From Aquabacterium fontiphilum (lineage in GTDB: Bacteria; Pseudomonadota; Gammaproteobacteria; Burkholderiales; Burkholderiaceae_C): a stretch of DNA of 64,000 nucleotides. The notes beneath the pieces were generated by a model that made no database searches, was not told the origin of the DNA, and saw only the letters and a program-made list of their open reading frames with translations. This document shows positions 43,717 through 50,628 of the stretch, one piece after another; the first letter of the stretch is position 1, and the number at the start of each line of letters is the position of its first letter. A program made the position numbers and the translations under genes. The stretch spans positions 62,001-126,000 of the forward strand of contig NZ_JAAAPN010000008.1 in NCBI RefSeq assembly GCF_009909205.1, written 5' to 3'.

Positions 43717-45170
43717 GTGTGTTGCCGAAGGGGTGGGAGCGAACATCGCTGCAGAATCTCGTTGTGGTCAATTACGGAAAGGCACTTCCTGAGCAAGCTA
43801 GAAATGCCGAAGGAAGCATTCCTGTTTTTGGCTCAAGTGGAGTGGTAGGCAAACACGATGCAGCAATCACCTCTGGGCCCTCTGTGATTGTTGGACGCAA
43901 GGGGGCTGCTGGTGCAGTGCATCTTGTGGATCGACCATGCTGGCCCATTGACACGGCTTACTTCATTGAGCCGCCAGCAGGGCTGAGTGTTCGTTGGCTC
44001 CACTATTTCCTTGGTTCGCAACAGCTGGTGCGACTAGACAAGTCAACAGCCATTCCCAGTCTCAGCAGAGACGACCTTTATAACGAGCTTGTTCCTGTTG
44101 CACCCGAGCTTGAGCAGGGGCGGGTACTTGAGAAGCTGGAAGAGCTGCTGTCTGACTTAGATGCAGGCGAAGCCGAACTGAAAGCTGCCCAAAAGAAGCT
44201 GACCCAATACCGTCAATCGCTGCTCAAAGCCGCCGTGGAAGGCGCCCTCACGGCCCCGTGGCGCGAACAGCAGCGCGCCCAGCACCCGCCTGCTGAGTCC
44301 GGCGCGCAACTGCTGCAACGTATCCTCACCGAGCGCCGCGCCCGTTGGGAAGCCAAGCAACTCGCCAAGTTCGAGGCCCAAGGCAAGGCCCCGCCCAAGG
44401 ATTGGCAGAAGAAGTATCCCGAGCCGGTGCAGCCCGACACCACCGATATGCCGGCGTTGCCGCAGGGGTGGGTGTGGGCGAGTGTGGCGCAGCTTGGCGA
44501 AGTCACTACTGGGTTCACACCGTCGACCTCTGATCCTAAAAACTTCGGGGGTGGGATTCCATTTTTCAAACCGACAGACTTGGATGCTGGGTATGAGGTT
44601 CGTTCCAGTCGCGAGTCCCTAACTGAGGCGGGCGCTTCAACTGGCAGGGTCTTGCCTGCGGGCTCAATTTTGGTCACATGTATCGGTGCAACCATCGGGA
44701 AGACAGGGCTTGCACGGGTGCCATGCGCCACCAACCAGCAGATCAATGCCGTATCAGTTGACCGCGTCAACGTGCTACCGGAGTTTTTGTACTGGATGAT
44801 ATGCAGTGGGTTTGGGCAGCGTCAGATCATTGGCAATGCCTCGGCTACAACGCTACCCATTTTGAACAAGTCCAAGTTCGAGAAGGTTGCTTTGCCGCTT
44901 CCTCCGCTGTCTGAGCAGCGCGAAATCGTGTCGCTCATTGAGGGGGAAGTTGATCGGTTGAGACACTTGGGCGAATCGCTCATCCATGCTTCTCTGCAAT
45001 CCACCGCCCAACGCCAAAACATCCTTCGCGCCGCCTTCTCCGGCCAGCTTGTGCCGCAAGACCCCAACGACGAACCCGCCGCTGACCTGCTGGCCCGCAT
45101 CCGCGCCGAGCGTGCAGCGCAAGCCCCAGTACGCAAGCCGCGTGGCCGCCGCGCCCAGGAGGCCGCGTGA
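43713..45170 (+). CDS. hsdS: Type I restriction-modification specificity subunit
   Basis: This 485-residue HsdS starts at GTG 43713 in the GTGA overlap with hsdR. Target recognition domain 1 is about residues 5-145, then the first conserved helix (LEKLEELLSDLDAGEAEL), a spacer helix to about 245, domain 2 from LPQGWVWASVAQLGEV (about 250-410), and the second conserved helix (PPLSEQREIVSLIEGEVDRL). The two recognition domains set the two halves of the target. DNA for both recognition domains looks less GC-rich than the flanking helices, as usual for exchangeable domains. The target sequence cannot be predicted here. Confidence 0.95.
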   Translation: MSVLPKGWERTSLQNLVVVNYGKALPEQARNAEGSIPVFGSSGVVGKHDAAITSGPSVIVGRKGAAGAVHLVDRPCWPIDTAYFIEPPAGLSVRWLHYFLGSQQLVRLDKSTAIPSLSRDDLYNELVPVAPELEQGRVLEKLEELLSDLDAGEAELKAAQKKLTQYRQSLLKAAVEGALTAPWREQQRAQHPPAESGAQLLQRILTERRARWEAKQLAKFEAQGKAPPKDWQKKYPEPVQPDTTDMPALPQGWVWASVAQLGEVTTGFTPSTSDPKNFGGGIPFFKPTDLDAGYEVRSSRESLTEAGASTGRVLPAGSILVTCIGATIGKTGLARVPCATNQQINAVSVDRVNVLPEFLYWMICSGFGQRQIIGNASATTLPILNKSKFEKVALPLPPLSEQREIVSLIEGEVDRLRHLGESLIHASLQSTAQRQNILRAAFSGQLVPQDPNDEPAADLLARIRAERAAQAPVRKPRGRRAQEAA

Positions 45171-46813
45171 GCCAACTGCCCACCCGCGAAACCCTCACGG
45201 TCGAGTTCAAGAGCGACCGCAAATGCCTGCCCGACCGCGACCTCATCGAGGCTGTGGTGGGCATGGCCAATGCGCAAGGCGGCGACATCTATCTTGGGGT
45301 GGAAGACGACGGGCAGCCCACTGGCTTGCACGTGCAGCACCGCTTGCTGGAAGGCTTGGCCGCCTTGGTGGCCAACCGCACCCAGCCGCCCGTGCATGTG
45401 GTGGTGATGGCGCTGGATGTGGATGGAGTGCCCGTGGCCCGCATCAGCGTGCCCGCCAACCCTCAGCCTGTGGCCACCAGCGAGGGCGTCATCAAGCGTC
45501 GTCGCTTGCAGGCCAATGGCGAGCCCGAATGCGTGCCTTACCTGCCGCACGAGTTTCCCGCCCGGCAGGCCCATTTTGGCTTGCTGGATGTCAGTGCCCA
45601 GGTCGTGGCGGGCGCGACCCTGGACGATCTCGACTCGCTGGAGCGGGCGAGGCTGCGTCAGTTCATCTTGCGTCACAACGGGGACCAGGCCCTGCTGGAG
45701 TTGGACGATGAACAGCTGGACAACGCCCTGGGGTTGACGGCACGCTCAGGCATCGTTCGGCAGCCGACCTTGACCGGGCTCTTGCTCATCGGCCATGAGG
45801 CGGCCTTGCGCCGCTTGGTGCCCACGCATGAAGTCGCCTTCCAAATTTTGGAAGGCGAAGAGGTGCGCCACAACGACTTCCGCCGTGAGCCTTTGCTGCG
45901 TGCGCTGGAATGGCTTGAGACGGCGTTTCGGCCGCTCAACACCGAGCGCGAATTCCAGTCGGGCTTGTTCCGGGTGGCCATCCCCAGGCTGGATGCGCGG
46001 ACCTTCCGAGAGGCCGTCGCGAATGCCGTGACCCACCGTGACTACACCGCGCGGGGTGCGGTCTATGTGCGCCTGAGCAGGCAGGACATGACCATCAGCA
46101 ACCCCGGTGGCCTGGTGGAGGGGGTGACCCTGGGCAACTTGCTGACCACGGAGCCTCGCCCACGCAACCCGGCCTTGGCCGATGCGCTCAAGCGCATCGG
46201 CTTGGTGGAGCGCACGGGCCGTGGCGTGGATTTGATCTACCGGGGCCAGTTGCGTTATGGCCGCCACAACCCGGACTACACCGCGTCGTCGCCTCATTCG
46301 GTGGTGCTGCGCTTGAGCCTGGCAGAGGCCAATGAGGCTTTCCTGTCTTTGGTGCTGCAAGAAGAGGCCCGTCGAGGTGGCGTGCTGCCCATCGACAGCC
46401 TCATCATGCTGGCCACCTTGCGTGAGCAGCGCCGCGCCACGGCAGACCAATTGGCGCAATGGCTGCACAAGGATGCCAGTCGCATTGGTGCCAGCGTCGA
46501 GCCCTTGGTCGAGGCCGGGTTGTTGCAAGCGCACGGCAATGGCAGGGGGCGCAGCTACACCTTGGCGGCGGGCGTTTATCGCCAGTTGGGGCAGCAGGCG
46601 CAGTACACCCGCCAAGCGGGGTTCGACCGCTTGCAGCAAGCCCAGATGATCCAGAGCTTTGTGCAGCAGCATGGACGGATCACCCGTCAGGACGTCATCG
46701 ACCTGTGCCGCCTGACCCCGGACCAGGCGTATAAAACGCTTAAACGGCTGTGCGACGAAAAAATCCTTGTAAAACAAGGAGATAAGAAAGCCGCCGTGTA
46801 TTTCAAGGCCTGA
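45167..46813 (+). CDS. AlbA_2 (Schlafen-type)/GHKL-like ATPase with C-terminal winged helix
   Basis: This 548-residue protein starts at GTG 45167 (GTGA overlap with hsdS; AGGAGG upstream). Residues 8-130 resemble the AlbA_2 domain (TLTVEFKSDRK, MANAQGGDIYLGV, RRRLQANGEP). Residues about 285-380 look like a GHKL/HATPase_c_4 ATP site (FREAVANAVTHRDYTARGAV, ISNPGGL, VERTGRGVDL). Two or more winged-helix segments follow (ATADQLAQWLHKDASRIG, ITRQDVIDLCRLTPDQAYKTLKRL). Such proteins are often called RecG-like regulators. It is encoded between hsdS and hsdM, so a role in control or in the defence response is likely; it is not an R-M subunit. Confidence 0.75.
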   Translation: MSQLPTRETLTVEFKSDRKCLPDRDLIEAVVGMANAQGGDIYLGVEDDGQPTGLHVQHRLLEGLAALVANRTQPPVHVVVMALDVDGVPVARISVPANPQPVATSEGVIKRRRLQANGEPECVPYLPHEFPARQAHFGLLDVSAQVVAGATLDDLDSLERARLRQFILRHNGDQALLELDDEQLDNALGLTARSGIVRQPTLTGLLLIGHEAALRRLVPTHEVAFQILEGEEVRHNDFRREPLLRALEWLETAFRPLNTEREFQSGLFRVAIPRLDARTFREAVANAVTHRDYTARGAVYVRLSRQDMTISNPGGLVEGVTLGNLLTTEPRPRNPALADALKRIGLVERTGRGVDLIYRGQLRYGRHNPDYTASSPHSVVLRLSLAEANEAFLSLVLQEEARRGGVLPIDSLIMLATLREQRRATADQLAQWLHKDASRIGASVEPLVEAGLLQAHGNGRGRSYTLAAGVYRQLGQQAQYTRQAGFDRLQQAQMIQSFVQQHGRITRQDVIDLCRLTPDQAYKTLKRLCDEKILVKQGDKKAAVYFKA

Positions 46814-46855
46814 TTTATGCGCCAAAACCTGCCGCTTTATGCGCCGGCGCATAAA
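46814..46855. promoter_or_regulatory. Three TTTATGCGCC half-sites forming a direct repeat and a perfect palindrome
   Basis: TTTATGCGCC occurs at 46814-46823 and 46836-46845, and its reverse complement at 46846-46855, so the last two make the 20-base perfect palindrome TTTATGCGCCGGCGCATAAA. It begins right after the AlbA_2 ATPase stop and about 160 bases before hsdM. No T run follows, which argues against a terminator. It is a likely operator for hsdM, perhaps bound by the adjacent winged-helix ATPase. Confidence 0.65.
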
Positions 46856-47016
46856 TTCTTGAACGAGAAGCAGGCCCTGAGTTCGAGGAGCCGACCCTTT
46901 CGGACTGACGCTGCGCCCAGCGACCTCTACCAACCTCACGCTTGCCTGCGCGGCCAGTCTAGCCAATCAAGGGCGTCAAGCCAAGTTGCCGGCACCGTTT
47001 GTTCTTCTCCTTTGCC

Positions 47017-48495
47017 ATGAACACCTCCACCCTCGTCCAGAAAGTCTGGAACTTCTGCCACACCCTGAAAGACGACGGGGTGGGCTATGGCGACTACCTG
47101 GAACAACTCACCTACCTGCTCTTCCTGAAGCTGGCGCACGAGTACACGCAGCCGCCTTACAGCCGCCCCACTCAGATTCCTCAGGGTCACGACTGGGCCA
47201 GCCTGCGCAGCAAGACGGGCGAGCCGCTGGAGGCGCACTACCTGGCCACCCTGCACAAGCTGGGCAACGAGCCCGGCATGCTGGGCGCGATCTTCTTCAA
47301 GGCGCAAAACAAGATCCAGGACCCGGCCAAGCTGGCCCGCTTGGTGCAGATGATCGATGCCGAAAGCTGGGTCAGCCTGGATGCTGACACCAAGGGCGAT
47401 CTGTACGAAGGCCTGCTTCAGAAGAACGCCGAGGACACCAAGAGCGGCGCCGGCCAGTACTTCACGCCACGCGCCGTGATTGAGGCGATGGTGGCTTGCG
47501 TGCGCCCCGAGCCCATGAAGACCATTGCCGACCCGGCTTGTGGCACCGGGGGCTTCTTCCTGGGGGCCTACAACTGGCTGACCCGGCCGGGCGCCGAGCT
47601 GAACCGTAAGCAAAAGGAGTTCTTGCGTGACAAGACCTTCCACGGCAATGAGATCGTGCCCAACACGCGCCGCATGTGCCTGATGAACCTGTTCTTGCAC
47701 AACATTGGCCAGCTTGATGGCGAGCCGGCCGTGGAGCGTTCTGATGCCTTGATCGCTGAACCCAAGCTGCAGGTCGACTATGTGCTGGCCAACCCGCCCT
47801 TCGGCAAGAAGAGCAGCATGACCTTCACCAACGAGGAAGGTGAAGACGATCGCGATGCGCTGGTCTATGAGCGTCAGGACTTCTGGACGACGACGTCAAA
47901 CAAGCAGCTCAACTTTTTGCAGCACATCGTCAGCATGTTGAAGGTGACAGGGCAGGCCGCCGTCGTGCTGCCCGACAACGTGCTGTTTGAAGGTGGCGCG
48001 GGCGAGAAGATTCGCCGCAAGTTGCTGGAGACCTGCGATGTGCACACCATCTTGCGCCTGCCCACGGGCATCTTCTACGCGCAGGGCGTGAAGGCCAACG
48101 TGGTGTTCTTCGACAACGCGCCCAAGGATGGCCGCGTGCACACCAAGGGCGTGTGGTTCTACGACCTGCGCACCAACATGCACTTCACCTTGAAGACGCG
48201 GCCACTCAAGTTCGATGACCTGCGCGACTTCATCGCCTGCTACCACCCCGAAAATCGGCATGACCGGCGAGCCACCGAGCGCTTCAAGTTCTACAGCTAC
48301 GACGATTTGATGGCTCGTGACAAGGCCAGCTTGGACATCTTCTGGCTGAAAGATGAAAGCCTGGACAACCTCGATGAGCTGCCGCCGCCCGATGTGCTGC
48401 AGCAAGAGATCATCGAGCACCTGGAGGCGGCGCTGGCGGCCTTCAGAGACGTCGCGGCCAGCCTGCCTAGGTTCGATCAGAGGGATGCGGCCTGA
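47017..48495 (+). CDS. hsdM: Type I restriction-modification N6-adenine methyltransferase
   Basis: This 492-residue HsdM starts at ATG 47017 (MNTSTLVQKVWNFCHTLK); no ribosome site precedes it. The N-terminal helical HsdM_N domain is followed by the SAM motif DPACGTGGFF (about residue 171) and catalytic NPPFG (about 259-263), where NPPF marks amino-methyltransferases. It methylates adenine in each half-site and is required for both modification and restriction. It is separated by 203 bases and an operator-like palindrome from the upstream genes, so it can be expressed on its own; the right repeat starts just after its stop. Confidence 0.95.
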   Translation: MNTSTLVQKVWNFCHTLKDDGVGYGDYLEQLTYLLFLKLAHEYTQPPYSRPTQIPQGHDWASLRSKTGEPLEAHYLATLHKLGNEPGMLGAIFFKAQNKIQDPAKLARLVQMIDAESWVSLDADTKGDLYEGLLQKNAEDTKSGAGQYFTPRAVIEAMVACVRPEPMKTIADPACGTGGFFLGAYNWLTRPGAELNRKQKEFLRDKTFHGNEIVPNTRRMCLMNLFLHNIGQLDGEPAVERSDALIAEPKLQVDYVLANPPFGKKSSMTFTNEEGEDDRDALVYERQDFWTTTSNKQLNFLQHIVSMLKVTGQAAVVLPDNVLFEGGAGEKIRRKLLETCDVHTILRLPTGIFYAQGVKANVVFFDNAPKDGRVHTKGVWFYDLRTNMHFTLKTRPLKFDDLRDFIACYHPENRHDRRATERFKFYSYDDLMARDKASLDIFWLKDESLDNLDELPPPDVLQQEIIEHLEAALAAFRDVAASLPRFDQRDAA

Positions 48496-48499
48496 GCGC

Positions 48500-48755
48500 C
48501 CGCCAGGGGCCCATGCCCCCAGCGGCGCCTCGGGGGTTCCGAGAAGCGCAGGCAGGGCCCGGGCGCGGCTTCGCGTGCGAAGTCGCGCTTCCCTTATCTG
48601 ACTTGCCGTGGCTGTTTGAGCGCAGTGGCGGGCGCATGGCGCGCGCCGCGTAGCGAGTTCCACGGCACCGGGCCATGGCGAGCATCGCAGGAGCGTCCTG
48701 CCTTCCCAGGCAGGACCACCCACGTGAAGCCGCTGGGGGCGTGGGCCGCTGGCGG
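48500..48755 (+). repeat. Structured intergenic repeat, right copy bordering the R-M island
   Basis: This is an inverted relative of 40491-40720. Hairpins: a 12-base stem GCGCGGCTTCGC/GCGAAGTCGCGC (48563-48588, one G-T pair) and GTCCTGCC/GGCAGGAC (48695-48716). The second differs from the left copy at paired positions (T-A becomes C-G), so pairing is kept. It fills the 303-base space between hsdM and fadD; I see no gene in it. Confidence 0.75.
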
Positions 48756-48798
48756 GGGCGGCGCACGCCGCGCCCCTCAAACCAGCATCAACGCAGCT

Positions 48799-50520
48799 TC
48801 AAGCTGCCTTTTTCTTCCGCGCCATCGCGGCCAGTTCCTCATCGCGCAGATCCTTGCGCAGGATCTTGCCCACGTTGCTCATGGGCAGGTCTTCGCGGAA
48901 CTCGATGTGCTTGGGCCGCTTGTAGCCGGTCAGCTGCTCTTTGCAGTAGGCGGCCACGTCGTCTTCGGTCAGGCTGTAGTCCTTGCGCACCACGAACAGC
49001 TTCACGGCTTCGCCCGAGCGCTCGTCGGGCACGCCGATCGCGCAGCACTCGGTCACGCCGGGGTGCATGTTCACGACCTGCTCGATCTCGTTGGGGTAGA
49101 CGTTGAAGCCCGACACCAGGATCATGTCCTTCTTGCGGTCCACGATCTTGATCAGGCCGTCTTCGGCCATCACGCCGATGTCGCCGGTGCGGAAGAAGCC
49201 GTCAGGCGTCATCACCTTGGCGGTTTCTTCGGGGCGATTCCAGTAGCCTGCCATCACCTGCGGGCCGCGCACGGCGATCTCGCCGGCTTCGCCCTGGGCC
49301 ACGGGCTGGCCTTGCTCGTCGAGCAGCGCCACCTCGGTGGATGGCAGCGGGTAACCGATGGCGCCGTTGTAGCTGCGGTTATCCAGGCGGTTGACGGTCA
49401 CCACAGGCGAGGTCTCTGACAGGCCGTAGCCTTCGACGATGGGCACGCCGGTGATGCGCTGCCAAGCCTCGGCCGTGGCCTGCTGCACGGCCATGCCGCC
49501 GCCGTTGCATACCTTCAGGCGCGAGAAGTCGAGCTGCTCAAAGTCGGGCTCTTCGACCAGCGCGTTGTACAGCGTGTTGACGGCCGGGAACTGCGTGATC
49601 TTGAACTTCTTGAGCGTCTCGATCATCTTGCCGATGTTGCGGGCGTTGTCGATCATGACGTTCATGGTGCCCATGCGTGCGCTCAGGAAGTAGCACACCG
49701 TCAGCGCGAACACGTGGTACAGCGGCAGCGCCACCACGTTGACGCCCTGGCCTTCGACCTTGTCGAGCTCGGGCTTGAACCAGGCCTCGCACTGCAGGAT
49801 GTTGGCCACCAGGTTGCGGTGGGTCAGCGTGGCGCCCTTGGAGACGCCGGTGGTGCCGCCGGTGTACTGCAGGAAGGCCACATCGCTGCCCTTGAGCGTG
49901 GGCCGGGTGTAGCTCAGGCGCTTGCCTTCGGTCAGGGCCCGCTTCATGGGCGTGAGCTGGCGGCGGCCATCGTCGGGCAGCTGGAAGTCGATCACGTGCT
50001 TGTCCACGTTGCGTGACTTGTAGGTCATCCACGGGCCCTTGATGGCGCCGAACACGTCACCCAGCGAGGCCAGCACGATGTGCTTGACCGGTGTGCGGTC
50101 GATCACCTCCTGCACGGTGGGGCCGAAGTACTCGAGCACGATGATGGCTTCGGCGCCCGCGTCGTTGAGCTGGTGCTCCAGCTCGCGCGGGGTGTACATC
50201 GGGTTGACGTTGACCACCACGTAGCCGGCGCGCAGGATGCCGGCAATGGCCACGGCATAGTGCGGCACGTTGGGCATCATCACCGCCACGCGTGCGCCCT
50301 TCGACAGGCGCTGGGCCTGCAGCCAGGCAGCCAGTTGCTTCGACTGGGCGTCGATCTCGGCAAACGTCCAGCGCGAGCCCATGTAGGCCATCATGTCCTT
50401 GCGCGCGTGCGTGCGGAAGGCGTCTTCCAGCAGCTCCATCAGCGAAGGGTAGGTATCGGGGTTGATGGTGGCGGGCACACCGGTGCCGTACTGCTTCAAC
50501 CAGGGCTTGTCCAGGGCCAT
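48799..50520 (-). CDS. fadD: Long-chain fatty-acid-CoA ligase
   Basis: This 573-residue AMP-binding enzyme activates fatty acids with ATP and CoA. ATG 50520 (MALDKPWLKQYG) is chosen over 50559 because the extra residues are not family-like. Motifs: YTGGTTGVSKGATLTHRNL (P-loop), YGLSETSPVV, GDIGVMAEDG, DRKKDMILVSGFNVYP and the C-terminal catalytic Lys in SNVGKILRKDLR. It probably feeds beta-oxidation with the acyl-CoA dehydrogenase at 56.7 kb. It is transcribed as a single gene. Confidence 0.92.
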   Translation of the reverse strand: MALDKPWLKQYGTGVPATINPDTYPSLMELLEDAFRTHARKDMMAYMGSRWTFAEIDAQSKQLAAWLQAQRLSKGARVAVMMPNVPHYAVAIAGILRAGYVVVNVNPMYTPRELEHQLNDAGAEAIIVLEYFGPTVQEVIDRTPVKHIVLASLGDVFGAIKGPWMTYKSRNVDKHVIDFQLPDDGRRQLTPMKRALTEGKRLSYTRPTLKGSDVAFLQYTGGTTGVSKGATLTHRNLVANILQCEAWFKPELDKVEGQGVNVVALPLYHVFALTVCYFLSARMGTMNVMIDNARNIGKMIETLKKFKITQFPAVNTLYNALVEEPDFEQLDFSRLKVCNGGGMAVQQATAEAWQRITGVPIVEGYGLSETSPVVTVNRLDNRSYNGAIGYPLPSTEVALLDEQGQPVAQGEAGEIAVRGPQVMAGYWNRPEETAKVMTPDGFFRTGDIGVMAEDGLIKIVDRKKDMILVSGFNVYPNEIEQVVNMHPGVTECCAIGVPDERSGEAVKLFVVRKDYSLTEDDVAAYCKEQLTGYKRPKHIEFREDLPMSNVGKILRKDLRDEELAAMARKKKAA

Positions 50521-50550
50521 GAGCACATCCAATCCAGGTAACAATTGATC

Positions 50551-50568
50551 TGACAACAAGTAGTGTCA
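50551..50568. promoter_or_regulatory. TGAC-N10-GTCA site before fadD, similar to one before the BVMO
   Basis: TGACAACA-N6-GTCA lies 31 bases upstream of the fadD start. The same pattern, TGACAACA-N6-GTCA, occurs at 27610-27627 downstream of the BVMO promoter, with identical spacing. Both are inverted repeats with TGAC/GTCA arms and could bind a shared regulator. Confidence 0.35.
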
Positions 50569-50628
50569 TTGTGCCTGGGGGTGTTGCGTCTGTTAACCCC
50601 GTGAGCCGGGTGCTGGGGGCAATCTGGA

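Noticed and set aside
46836-46855. 20-base palindrome as a transcription terminator
   Set aside because: No T run follows, and a third copy of the half-site upstream is better explained by an operator.
46817-47020. 67-codon plus-strand open frame between the ATPase and hsdM
   Set aside because: It begins within the TTTATGCGCC repeats, has no ribosome site and runs past the hsdM ATG.
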